Position numbers and translations under genes: made by a program. Below the pieces are notes generated by a model. That model was given only the letters and a program-made list of their open reading frames with translations, did not search any database and was not told the origin of the DNA. Below, piece by piece: positions 20,788 to 32,328 of a stretch of 64,000 nucleotides of DNA (within the stretch, counting starts at the first letter, position 1; every line of letters begins with the position of its first letter). The DNA is from Trematomus loennbergii (taxonomy: Eukaryota; Chordata; Actinopteri; Perciformes; Nototheniidae), in assembly GCA_012861695.1 (NCBI GenBank), contig JAAOOA010000143.1:124501-188500 (forward strand), given 5' to 3'.

Positions 20788-23019
20788 GTAGAGACACTAC
20801 ATACTGATATACACCTGAACATCAGCAGGAGAGGACTCTTTAAAGTAGAGACACTACATACTGATATACACCTGCACATCATCAGGAGAGGACTCTTTAC
20901 AGTAGAGACACTACATACTGACATACACCTGAACATCAGCAGGAGAGGACTCTTTAAAGTAGAGACACTACATACTGATATACACCTGAACATCAGCAGG
21001 AGAGGACTCTTTAAAGCAGAGACACGACATACTGATATACACCTGAACATCAGCAGGAGAGGACTCTTTAAAGTAGAGACACTACATACTGACATACACC
21101 TGAACATCAGCAGGAGAGGACTCTTTAAAGTAGAGACACTACATACTGATATACACCTGAACATCAGCAGGAGAGGACTCTTTAAAGCAGAGACACGACA
21201 TACTGATATACACCTGAACATCAGCAGGAGAGGACTCTTTAAAGTAGATACTGATATACACCTGAACATCAACAGGAGAGGACTCTTTAAATAGAGACAC
21301 AACATACTGATATACACCTGAACATCAGCAGGAGAGGACTCTTTAAAGTAGATACTGATATACACCTGAACATCAACAGGAGAGGACTCTTTAAAGTAAG
21401 ACACTACATACTGATATACACCTGCACATCAGCAGGAGAGGACTCTTTAAAGTAGAGACACTACATACTGATATACACCTGAACATCAGCAGGAGAGGAC
21501 TCTTTAAAGTAGAGACACTACATACTGATATACACCTGCACATCAGCAGGAGAGGACTCTTTAAAGTAGAGACACTACATACTGATATACACCTGAACAT
21601 CAGCAGGAGAGGACTCTTTAAAGTAGAGACACTACATACTGATATACACCTGCACATCATCAGGAGAGGACTCTTTACAGTAGAGACACTACATACTGAC
21701 ATACACCTGAACATCAGCAGGAGAGGACTCTTTAAAGTAGAGACACTACATACTGATATACACCTGAACATCAGCAGGAGAGGACTCTTTAAAGCAGAGA
21801 CACGACATACTGATATACACCTGAACATCAGCAGGAGAGGACTCTTTAAAGTAGAGACACTACATACTGACATACACCTGAACATCAGCAGGAGAGGACT
21901 CTTTAAAGTAGAGACACTACATACTGATATACACCTGAACATCAGCAGGAGAGGACTCTTTAAAGTAGATACTGATATACACCTGAACATCAACAGGAGA
22001 GGACTCTTTAAAGTAGAGACACTACATACTGATATACACCTGCACATCAGCAGGAGAGGACTCTTTAAAGTAGAGACACTACATACTGATATACACCTGA
22101 ACATCAGCAGGAGAGGACTCTTTAAAGTAGAGACACTACATACTGATATACACCTGCACATCAGCAGGAGAGGACTCTTTAAAGTAGAGACACTACATAC
22201 TGATATACACCTGAACATCAGCAGGAGAGGACTCTTTAAAGTAGAGACACTACATACTGATATACACTGCACATCATCAGGAGAGGACTCTTTACAGTAG
22301 AGACACTACATACTGACATACACCTGAACATCAGCAGGAGAGGACTCTTTAAAGTAGAGACACTACATACTGATATACACCTGAACATCAGCAGGAGAGG
22401 ACTCTTTAAAGCAGAGACACGACATACTGATATACCTGAACATCAGCAGGAGGACTCTTTAAAGTAGAGACACTACATACTGACATACACCTGAACATCA
22501 GCAGGAGAGGACTCTTTAAAGTAGAGACACTACATACTGATATACACCTGAACATCAGCAGGAGAGGACTCTTTAAAGCAGAGACACGACATACTGATAT
22601 ACACCTGAACATCAGCAGGAGAGGACTCTTTAAAGTAGATACTGATATACACCTGAACATCAACAGGAGAGGACTCTTTAAATAGAGACACAACATACTG
22701 ATATACACCTGAACATCAGCAGGAGAGGACTCTTTAAAGTAGAGACACTACATACTGATATACACCTGCACATCAGCAGGAGAGGACTCTTTAAAGTAGA
22801 GACACTACATACTGATATACACCTGAACATCAGCAGGAGAGGACTCTTTAAAGTAGAGACACTACATACTGATATACACCTGCACATCAGCAGGAGAGGA
22901 CTCTTTAAAGTAGAGACACATACTGATATACACCTGAACATCAGCAGGAGAGGACTCTTTAAAGTAGAGACACTACATACTGATATACACCTGAACATCA
23001 GCAGGAGAGGACTCTTTAA
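20788..23019 (+). repeat. 57-bp minisatellite, about 40 units, in dock3 intron
   Basis: The unit begins GTAGAGACACTACATACTGA and ends GGAGAGGACTCTTTAAA. Because 57 is divisible by 3, both strands show long artefactual frames (for example VETLHTDIHLNISRRGLFK repeated); these are not genes. Shorter 48-bp units (GTAGATACTGATATAC) and point variants occur in a repeated order, giving a higher-order structure. Each unit is bounded by TTTAAA. Confidence 0.97.
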
Positions 23020-23536
23020 AGGGGACCTGTCATGCAAAATTGTATGTCTTTTATACATGAATATGTGTTACCGGTGTGTCAAGGAACTCACCAAGTGTGA
23101 AAACACAACCCTCTCTCTTTTCCTCCATACCCAAATCTCTAAAAACGGGGCTGCAACGGATCTGATACAGACTGATACAGATTTGAAATGTTTCTGACGT
23201 CAGAAACAGGAGCTCCGCCTATATGGCCAACTCTCCACCTATCAGGGGAATGGGAGGTTGGGCCACGGCCACTGCCGCTCGAAAGCGCTGGAGACGCTGT
23301 AGTACATATGCCAGGCCTGTAAGTGGCGCTGTAGTCTGCCACAAAAGCAGCGAAGAAGACTTCTTACAGAATCAGCCCTTGCAAAAACAGGGCTGGAAAA
23401 GAGCAAATAGAGCAAAATGAGGCATGGCTAAAATGCATGATCTGTTTGGTATTTTGAAAAAAAAAACTTCACAGACATGTTTTATATAGGTATGGCCCTA
23501 CAATATATTATTCAAATATAGCATGATAGGTCCACT
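23020..23536. mobile_element. TTAA MITE, T2/Kolobok-like family 2, inside minisatellite
   Basis: The left terminus AGGGGACCTGTCATGC and the inverted right terminus AGTGGACCTATCATGC are flanked by TTAA on both sides (23016-23019, 23537-23540). The TTAA comes from the minisatellite unit, which resumes directly afterwards. The interior (for example CATACCCAAATCTCTAAAAA) is shared with 33981-35613. It is non-coding. Confidence 0.9.
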
Positions 23537-23540
23537 TTAA

Positions 23541-23598
23541 AGTAGAGACACTACATACTGCTATACACTTGAACATCAGCAGAATAGGGCCCCTTTAA
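23541..23598 (+). repeat. Last, divergent minisatellite unit / MITE end
   Basis: One unit continues after the inserted MITE but ends AGCAGAATAGGGCCCCTTTA instead of GGAGAGGACTCTTTAAA. GGGCCCCTTTAA is the form expected for a T2-like right terminus with TTAA. Confidence 0.75.
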
Positions 23599-23779
23599 TA
23601 TTGTATTTGTATAACACAAGATCAGAGTTATTTACAGTTTCTTAGCTCATTCTAAAGCTTTAAACAAAATGTAAAAACATATGAGTGTTTGTTTAAGCCG
23701 TGGACAGTAAAATGTATGTTTCCCTTTCCAGCACAATATAAATGTATTGTTGAGAGCTTGGAAAAGGATGAAAAAGTTC

Positions 23780-24130
23780 CCCTTCACACACTCCCTCCTT
23801 CACACACACTTCCTCCTTCACACACTCCTCCTTCTCACACTTCCACCTTCACACACTACCTCCTTCACACACTCCCTCCTTCACACACTTCCTCCTTACA
23901 CACTACCTCCTTCACACACTCTCTCCTTCACACACTCTCTCCTTCACACACACTTCCTCCTTCACACACACTTCCTCCTTCACACACTCCCTCCTTCACA
24001 CACTCTCCTTCACACACTTCCTCCTTCACACACTTCCTCCTTCACACACTCTCCTTCACACACTCCCTCCTTCACACACTCCTTCTTTCACACACTACCT
24101 CCTTCACACACTCCCACCTTCACACACTCC
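23780..24130 (+). repeat. CCTCCTTCACACACTC minisatellite
   Basis: An irregular repeat of about 16 bp (CCTCCTTCACACACT with small variants), roughly 20 units. It continues at 24528-24575 after an inserted MITE. The long open frames across it are artefacts. Confidence 0.92.
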
Positions 24131-24527
24131 GGGTGTTTCTCAATGTCAAGGAAGGCTGCTCCAGAGCCACTATTTCAAGGATGCTACTTCATCGAGTGCC
24201 GCCAAAGGACTGTTCCAATGTCCAGGCTCCTTGGAATTCTACCGAGCCCGGCGTACTTCGTAGCGAGAATTTCGAGGCTGCACGTGTAGACTCCGCGGTC
24301 TTAAAATCCCCACAATGCTTTGCGCACGGACCAATTTCCAAATCTTTGGTGGAAATCGCGCTCCATTTAAGGCGGGGCCTCTCATATGACGCACACCTGC
24401 ACACCTGTTAGCCTGTTCCACCATTCTTCGTTTTCCGAGGCTAGGAAGGATTCTTGCATAGCTTCTGAAGCAAGTGACTCGGAAGACATATGCTACCAAG
24501 GAAGCGTCCTTGACATTGAGAAACACC
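24131..24527 (+). mobile_element. GGGTGTTTCTC MITE, complete copy
   Basis: The left end GGGTGTTTCTCAATGTCAAG and the inverted right end GGTGTTTCTCAATGTCAAGG are TIRs. TCC flanks both sides (24128-24130, 24528-24530), a 3-bp target duplication within the minisatellite. No transposase is present. Related copies are at 2617 (truncated) and 32772 (short). Confidence 0.85.
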
Positions 24528-25098
24528 TCCCTCCTTCACACACTCACACACACACCTCCTTCACACACACTTTTCTGCTGACTCTCTTCCCTTCCTCTCC
24601 GTCCTCTCGGTCTCTATTTCGGTCCACCCTCGAGTGAATGAGACGTCGGAGTCGGAGGATGTAATATAGCTGCTAGATTCTCGACAGACTTTCCCTTTTC
24701 TCCGTCAGAAACAGGAAGTGTCGCTACTCTTGGAGGAACATTTTTCACTCTAATGTTTATGAGCTGCTTGGATTTAGCAGCAGTTCATTGTTTGATAAAA
24801 ATCTACGGTGGCCGACAAATGCAAACGCGTAATGAAACTAAAAATTATATAACGACTGCTTTTACTGCTCATTTTATCTCATTTTCAGAGACACTTTAAT
24901 GATAGTAGGGAGAATTCAAACAGCTCTCATCATGAGGTACTTCAGAATAATTTCACTCCGTTAGAAACCTAGCCAAACTCACAATTCGAATGCAACCCAT
25001 TACTCTTCCTCCTCCTCTTCCTCCTCCTCTTCCTCTCTCTTCTTCTTCTCTGGTATGAGGTTGTCTCTCAGTCAGTCCTGCTGTGTCTCTCCCTGTAG
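24528..25098. other. dock3 intron: array end, TIR-like fragment, pyrimidine tract
   Basis: The minisatellite ends near 24575. TACGGTGGCCGACAAATGC at 24804 matches the terminus of the foldback at 32329. A 32-bp stretch (CATTTTCAGAGACACTTTAA and onward) at about 24883 recurs at about 28347. A long CTTCCTCC pyrimidine tract (25003-25052) precedes the exon at 25099. Confidence 0.55.
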
Positions 25099-25153
25099 GG
25101 CAACACCTGTCGATGCACTTTGACCAGCTCTCCCTGCGCGCTCCTTAAGAAAG
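25099..25153 (+). CDS. dock3: dock3 exon 5 of window, with one-base frameshift
   Basis: The acceptor is CCCTGTAG and the donor AAAG|GTACCC; 55 bases. Entering in phase 1 it reads GQHLSMHF, then homology moves to another frame reading PALPARSLRK, which matches the dock3 'PALPARTLRK' segment and ends in phase 0 as the next exon requires. The shift falls at GACCAG (CC at 25124-25125). One more C there would restore both the frame and the phase, so the sequence as given is one base short. Without it the frame stops at TAA (25146-25148). PALPAR fits the PxLPx(K/R) type of SH3-binding site. A homopolymer sequencing error is the simplest explanation; a real frameshift or splice variant cannot be excluded. 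Confidence 0.8.
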
Positions 25154-25236
25154 GTACCCTCCTCTTCCTCCTCTCCCTCCTCTTCCTCTTCCCTCTCCTC
25201 TTCCTGCTGTTGGTCTGGATGAATGTCTGTCTGTTA

Positions 25237-27797
25237 TGGCGCGTTACCACTACAGCCCGCAGCCCGGTTTAAGAGGGCTGTGACTCAGCGGCCCGTTTGT
25301 GGTTGCGTTTCCACTTGGCCTAGTACCGGCCGGGTCCTAATTCACAGTTTTTCTGGCCTCATAAAATCGTGGAGCCAGGGCCAGAGACAACCGGCTGAGT
25401 TTGTGACGTCAACGCTCTCGGCTGTTGATTGGTCGGAGAGAATCGTCACAATCCGCGCTAGATAATCCATTTTTACAAACAGCATTTTTGTTAACAGAGG
25501 AGCTGAAATATATAAGCAATGTGTTTGAGTCTAGCACAACGAGGGTATTACAATTGAGTCATTTTTACTACATGTATTTATCATGTATTCTTAATACCAT
25601 TATGTAATGTTATGTTTTAGAGGAGGACCTCAAGCTAGCAAACTCAATTTCAAACAGTATGCAGAGTTGTCCTGCTAAAGAGTTAAAATGTATTATTTAA
25701 CCAAGTATTTATTCTCTTATTTGCTTTAATTGCAACAGATGATAAAGGTTTCACTGTGATAAGTATTCTCTTAAATCCATAAACCCCTGTACAGTGCTTT
25801 GTGGACGATGGTGTTTATGATATTTCTGACTGCAGAGGGACGCCTAGATGATGCCATCTTTCTGTGTGATCGCTGGTGGGTGCAATTATTTATCAACAAG
25901 CAATAAGATAAGACATGGCATTGATTCTGCTGGGCCAGTTGCCGTTCCTGCAGGGCCAGATCCTCTCCTCTCCTCGGTGTGTGCTGTTGATGCAGAGGAC
26001 GTTGTTCGGAACTGTTCCTCCTCGCTAGTCCCAATGTAATCATCTAGAACAGAAACATGACTTGTAAATTCCACAAACTACTGCAGCACAATACTATAAA
26101 TAGCAACAACAACTATAGAAAAGACAAACTGAACGTAAACAATGGCACATATGGTGTTAGCAAACAAGCTCTCGCTAATGCTATCTGCCTAGCTAGCCTT
26201 CGGGGCTCCATAAAATCATGGGTTGTCGAACATAAATGTAAGGATAAAATAGACTTATTTTATTTTATATGTAGTAAAATGACTCAATTGTAATACCCTC
26301 GTTGTGCTAGACTCAAACACATTGCTTATATATTTCAAAGAGAAGAGAAAAGAAAACACCTATACAAAGAGAGCGGTGCACAGCGCTTAATATTTACTTG
26401 CACTATATTTCTGTTGATCTGGGTTATTGTGTTGCACTGTTGGAGGAGCCTGTGACCTAAGATGTTCATTGTCATAACTACACTAGCTATGTTCGTATGA
26501 CAAAATAAAAAACCTTGAACCTTGAGGCTGTGTCTTTCAGACAAACCATCATAATCATATTATTTTATGCTGTGGATACTTTAGCCTCCATCCATGTTAA
26601 CAATTTTTTACACTTGCATTTATGAATATAGTTCTGTTGTGTTTTACACTTTTGTATTTATGTTTATAGTTTGCTTTGATATTTGCTTAATTTATTAGAT
26701 TATTATTATTATGGGGGCAGTACTGGTGCTTGAAATTCAAATATTTACTAAATAGTCAATTCTGATAACATTTTTTTGGTTTAAATAATTTGACAAACAC
26801 ATGTATGTGAAAAAGAAAAGATGTATTTATGTTCAATACAATGAATATTTAGGTATTACATTATACATTCTAGGTATTCAGGTAGCGCATCAGACCCAAG
26901 TAACATGTAATGTAATGTTGACTAACTTATAACGAGCAAAACATTCCGGTTTTTAACATATATTATACAATTCCGCCTTTTCATTTTATACACAAATGTC
27001 GCTTTCTCACAATGTCCTCAGTATTTATTGCTTTTATCAATGAATAAACATGTATTACATTTTGCAAACATGAAAAAACACATCAGTTTTACACATTTTT
27101 AAACACCTTAATTCCTGAATGACAACTTCGCTGTTTTCTGTTCATAATGCCCTCTTTTGAATTCATGTAATGAACGTAGGTTTTCCTCAGGCATCCTGAA
27201 GTTCTCCACCACTGAGTGTGTGAAAGATGGAACAATCACATTCCACCACTCGGTAGCTCGGTCGGTAACTTCTGAAATACACAAACAAAAGCATACATAT
27301 TTTAATACGTAAAAGTGGTAGCTACAATTAATTAAATACTTGAAATACTTTGGTCGTATAGGGAGCGTGAGCCTAAACACATTGCTAGTTAGCGAACGTT
27401 AGCTTACCAAGTAGCATTGTAGTTAGTAGTGATTCGAGTCGTCCTGTAGTCTCTGCGGCGTAGGAGGACTGCCCGAACTCTCGCGCGTCAGCTTCTTCTA
27501 TACGTCGCCTCTTTCGAAACAACTCTTGTCAATTTCTTGTGATAATAAACCACACAGCAAAAAACAAGCAAACGATCGCTTTCACATCTTCACATCCTCC
27601 ATTGTTGTGTCGCATTGAAGATGACGTCACGGCAGTTTTAAGCAGCGTCGCTCCGCCTACTACCGTTACTATAGATACTGACCCGGTTCCTAAACTGTAA
27701 TGGAAACGCGCCACAAAGTGAGCTGGTCCTAACGAGGCCGGGCGCGGCCAAAAGAGGCCGAGCGGGCCGAGCGAGGCCGTATAGTGGAAACGCGGCA
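25237..27797 (-). mobile_element. PIF/Harbinger-type element in dock3 intron
   Basis: Ends TGGCGCGTTACCACTA and, inverted, TGCCGCGTTTCCACTATACG are TIRs. TTA flanks both sides (25234-25236, 27798-27800), the TWA duplication typical of PIF/Harbinger. A minus-strand transposase fragment lies at 27108-27275. A 70-bp inverted repeat (about 25505-25575 and 26265-26336) and an L2-like LINE 3' end (about 26435-26525) lie inside. No complete transposase is present. Confidence 0.85.
27108..27275 (-). pseudogene. Harbinger transposase N-terminal exon fragment
   Basis: The minus-strand frame reads TDRATEWWNVIVPSFTHSVV then ENFRMPEENLRSL and ends at a stop at 27108. The 'EWW......F....ENFRM....F..L' spacing is that of the N-terminal region of PIF/Harbinger (HARBI1-like) transposases. 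An acceptor-like site precedes it on the minus strand. The DDE nuclease domain was not found, so the element cannot move by itself. Confidence 0.55.
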
Positions 27798-27800
27798 TTA

Positions 27801-28640
27801 GTCTGCAGCCCCCAAAGAAACGTTACTATTTGAGTGCATTTCTTTGTTTCCATTTCAGGTTGCAAGGAATGGGCTTTTTTTTCTTTTGGTCAGATTTTGG
27901 ATAAAAATGCTGATACACTGATCAGCCAAACTGGAAAACAAACACGCTGTTACCGTGTCCTGTTTCAAGTCCAGCATGTCCCTCTGAGTTTCTGTTTAAT
28001 GTTCACTGCAGCTCACAGTTCAATATATCAACGTTGACTTTAAAATAATCTGAGAGCTTTCAGATTGCAGTTTCTGAAACAAAGAAATCTGATATTCTTC
28101 TCCTTTATTTTACCGTCTGGTTTCCTGTCTGTGTTTTCTGGTTTTCCTCCTATTTCTGATGTTGTTCTGTCCAGTTTTTTGTGCTTCTTTTCAATCCTCC
28201 CTATGGATATGAATATGATCATTAATTCCTATCACGCAGAAACATATACTAGCAACTGCAAAATCTGTTTTGATAACGTATACATTTACCACTTTATATC
28301 ACTACTGTTTATTCTAAGCAACAGTTTGCACATTTATTTTCATTTTCAGAGACACTTTAATGATAGTAGGGTGTCAGTATTAAGGTCAAGCTTAAGGAGA
28401 AACGCACTGCAGTTTCAAAAAACATGCAAATAAAACACACGTGCCATGTTTTGTGTTTTATAACTTATTAATTATCCCATCTTTCATCGAAGATATGAAC
28501 TGGATTCTGGTTCTCACGTTCATTTTCTCCATTCTACACATTTAATCTACTAAATCCTGCCATTGTGCTTGAATTAAGTGATCCTCCTAATAACAATAAC
28601 AACAATAATAAAGTATTTGTGCTGTTCTCTCTCTCTCCAG
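27801..28640. other. dock3 intron, no further element recognised
   Basis: Intron sequence between the Harbinger element and the last exon. It contains the second copy of a 32-bp stretch also found at about 24883 (here about 28347) and a polypyrimidine tract before the acceptor at 28640. Confidence 0.6.
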
Positions 28641-29142
28641 TCTCCCCTTCACCCTATACCTGCCTCGCCCACCAGTCCTCAGTCCGTCCTGGATGGCAGT
28701 AGCTCCACTATGTCGGGCAGCGCCAGCTCAGGGGTCTCCTCCCTCAGCGAGAGTAACTTCGGCCCCCGTCCTCCTCCTCCTGTGACCCCCTATCGGCCCC
28801 CTGGATTCAGCCCCCATTAGCGCCGTGGACCCCGAGGACCTGGACTACCAACCCATTCAGTGGCTCAGAATCCGAAGTTGTGGGAGGAAACATCCAACAA
28901 GACCTCCAGAATATTCACTATTATCATCACTACATCCCCCATCTTCCACCGCTTTACCACCTCCATCACGAGCCCCCCGCCCTGCCCGCTAAACCCTACC
29001 TCAGAGAGGGTGCATCCCTGAAGAAGACACCCAAACACCGATGCCTCGCCCCATGCCGAGAAAAATCTCCCAGCCGATCATTGCTGCGACGAAAGAGGAG
29101 CAGGCGAAGGTGGCGTGGGAAACTGGGGTCAGCGAGGAGTAA
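28641..29142 (+). CDS. dock3: dock3 last coding exon, three apparent frameshifts
   Basis: After CTCTCTCCAG the exon reads SPLHPIPASPTSPQSVLDGS and SGSASSGVSSLSESNFG, the signature of the dock3 C-terminus. As written, the frame stops at 28818. Homology continues in a second frame (SAVDPEDLDYQ), a third (FSGSESEVV ... HEPPALPAKPYLRE) and a fourth (MPRKISQP ... ATKEEQAKVAWETGVSEE), ending at TAA 29140-29142. That final block matches the vertebrate end '.AKEEQARMAWE.G..E.'. The shifts lie at a five-C run (28811-28815), CCC (28852-28854) and GGG (29008-29010), each needing a single base. PPALPAKPY is a PxLPxK site of the type bound by the Crk SH3 domain. Conservation of the tail despite the shifts favours sequencing error over decay. 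Confidence 0.88.
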
Positions 29143-29954
29143 CGGGTGGGATCTAAATGTATAAACTTTTAATTCCAGAAGAAAGAATAAACTCAGAGTC
29201 GCTCTGATAACCAAACTAATGGAACATTTATATACTCGACTTTATCAGCTGAATCACTTTCACCAGACCCTCATGTTTCTTCCTGTCTGAGCACAATTAA
29301 TGAATTCATCATCATAATGTCGCACCTGCACTGAAAAGACCACCATCGATGGTTTGGAAATACCTTTTTTCGCCATAAAATCCCCCCTTGATGAATGATT
29401 TTGGTGTCAAATCATACATTTCTGATCACGTAGAAACCAAATTCAGACGTCAGGAATAAATCAGAAGCTTCTTCATACGACCTCTGAGACCATTCCATCG
29501 AAACCATCTGCCAATGGAAAACTGGGCAGTTCATTATGTTGCATCCTTAGTGAAATTACACAGACTCATGGGATTTCAGTTTGAATCATAACATCAGACT
29601 CATGGGATTTAAATGTACAAACTTTTTCCAGAAGCGGGAATAAACCCAGACTAACTCTCCGATCCGAAAACCAAACGAATGGAGCATTTGAATACTCAAC
29701 GTTATCAGCAGAAACACCGTTTACCAAATCCTCATTAACGTTAGCATCACCATTTATTAATCCCTGAGGGGAAATTAAATGTTTTTACATGTTGCATCCT
29801 GTCTGAGCACAGTTAGCTTGATTTATTTTTTACTATTTAATCACTAAATCCATCGTAATAACGTTACACCCGTACTGTAATTGCACAGACTCATGAGATT
29901 TCATTTTGATCATAACATTATCACGGGGGATTTAAATGTACAAACCTTTTCCAG

Positions 29955-30262
29955 AAGACAGAATACGATTCGATACAATATGTTACTATTCGATAAGTTA
30001 CGATACATTACTATTCAATACGTTACGATTCGATACGGTGCGATTCAATAAGATTCGATATGATTCAATACAATACGATTCAATACAATACGATACGTTA
30101 CTATTCGATATTTAACTATTCGATATTTAACTATTCGATAAGATACAATTCGATACTTTACGATTCCATAAGTTACTATCAGATTCGATACGTTACTATT
30201 CGATACGTTACTCTTCGATACGTTACTATTCGATACGTTACTATTCGATACGATAGACTTAA
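29955..30262 (+). repeat. Degenerate 15-bp minisatellite (GATACGTTACTATTC)
   Basis: Units of GATACGTTACTATTC and close variants (CGATACAATTCAATA and others), about 20 copies, imperfect. Short frames on both strands (for example VTYRIV repeats) are artefacts. Confidence 0.9.
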
Positions 30263-32328
30263 TTTTCCTCATAAGGAAATATGTTTTGGACCCAAATCAT
30301 AAACACTACACGGTACACGATATAAAGACATATTCACACATGACTACATGAACACAAATACACAGAATAAACCGAGAGATGCTCCGATAAACAAACTCAC
30401 CGGACATTTGAATAACTTTATCAGCAGAAACACCGTTCACCAAACCCTCGTTGCATCCTGTCTGAGCAGTCTGCTTTATTTACTATTTAATCACTAAATC
30501 CATCATAATAATGTTCCACCTGTCCATCTCTTGTGATTTAATTTAAATTCATAACATTATCACGCAGAAGGTTAAAGATTTCATATAAAAACGAAGAATT
30601 ATCCCGTGATGTGACCTCGCTCTGAAGACAAGCAGCACTTTAAGAAAGCAACAGAGCACCAACACAAAAAGGAATTACAATTTAAACTTATTTTTACGTG
30701 TGCATTTTAGATGCTACACAAGCAGGGAGTGACGACCTCCCTGTAAACAAATACATAATAATAATAAACACAAACAAACAACGGATTCTCCAACAAACGA
30801 CCGGCGAAAAAGTATATATATTTTCCCACAGGAACATCAAAGTATGTAGATAAATGTAACACAGTATATATAAGTATATAAATGTAATTTATATTTAATC
30901 CTAACACTTTTGACTGAAGGTGAAGTGTAGAAATATGCAAGATGAACGGCGTCCCGAGCCGAGGACGTGCACAAACACGCAGAAATAATTTAATTTAAAC
31001 TTGTGAGGGTTTTATTTTTGACGAGGCGACAAAGGGAAGAGGATCAAGTATGTTTTTAGAGAATAATAACTATAATAAATATACACTTTTTGCCATTTAA
31101 AAAAAATAATGACTACATTTTTAAAGTGTTTTGTATGCATGTTCATTTATTAAAGGTGAAACAGAGACTTTGAGCACTGGATGTCTTGATAGACGTGGAG
31201 TAAAACTACTGTGAACGAACATTTTATTTTATTTTTTGTTATGTTATCTTAAAATGTGAAACTCTTTTCTTTTTAAGCCACCAGTTTAAATGATGTACAT
31301 ATTGTCCTCTGTTTAATCACGCCTCTCCTTTGTGTTGGACACATTTAAAGCACCTTTTAAAGTTATATAACTTTAAAATATGTTAAAATATATCGCAGGG
31401 GATATCTTTTTCTTCTTTTGTTGCAATTAATACAAGAACTGCAAATGTGGATCCATCTGCCACTGAAAATAGTCCCCAAAAAAACACAGGAAAATAATGA
31501 TCGTTTTTTTATTTTTAAATATAATTAAACTATATATTTACAAGCCATTTCAACCCCAATAAGTCCAGGTCGATTTTGCTTAATTTTGCAGATTCGTTAA
31601 GATTTTCTTTTTTATATTTAGCATTTTTTATCTTTTAAAAAAAATGGTATTTTCCTGCACAAACTCAGCTGTTACACTTGAAGTGAATTTAACACATTTG
31701 AAAACTGCTAAAAGCACCTTTTTAGGATGATATCCCAACACGGCTGTGTGGTGTTATTTCACACTTTACATTATGATTAACAAGTTTCTATTTTATTTAT
31801 TTAAATCATTTGAGTGTGATATTGGAGATAATTAACACAGAGAGAGAGAGGGGAAAGTTGTGTTGGTATACACACACTGACATGATAAACATACAGTGTT
31901 AAATGTATTACATTTAAAGGCTGATTTGCTCGATGTCCACTTTGATCAATAGGTGCACCAAGCTAAAGCTAATGCTAGTAGAAGCGTCCTGCAGGAAATC
32001 CTTCATTAGGATTATATTGTGTATGAATTCTGTAATTTTTGTATATGCATGATAGAAACCCCTTTTAATTAAACAAAATTAAACCTCTAAAATGGTCATG
32101 AAGTTACTAATAAAAATGACGAACTTCAAAAAGATGGATTTATTACAGGACTGACTGTTAGCTTGGTGTAGCTAATGATAGCAAACTTAGTTTATTCTCA
32201 CTCCTCCTGTGAACACAGTAAAGTAACGTTTGGGGAAAAACAGTTAACTATGCAAAGCCTGCTACGATCACAGACGTTTTAATATTCGATGTCCACTTTA
32301 AATTATTTAGGGTTTTTGGGGGAGTTTG

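Noticed and set aside
20697..23058. Long open frames on both strands (KSPLLLMFRCISVCSVST and VETLHTDIHLNISRRGLFK repeats)
   Set aside because: They are produced by a 57-bp tandem repeat, a multiple of three; the array is intronic and has no other coding sign.
23689..24411. Frames of 240 and 180 residues (PPSHTLPPSHT, LLHTLPPSH)
   Set aside because: CCTCCTTCACACACTC minisatellite running into a MITE.
28880..29164. Separate small gene with start at 28880
   Set aside because: It is one of the shifted frames of the dock3 last exon; homology continues on both sides.
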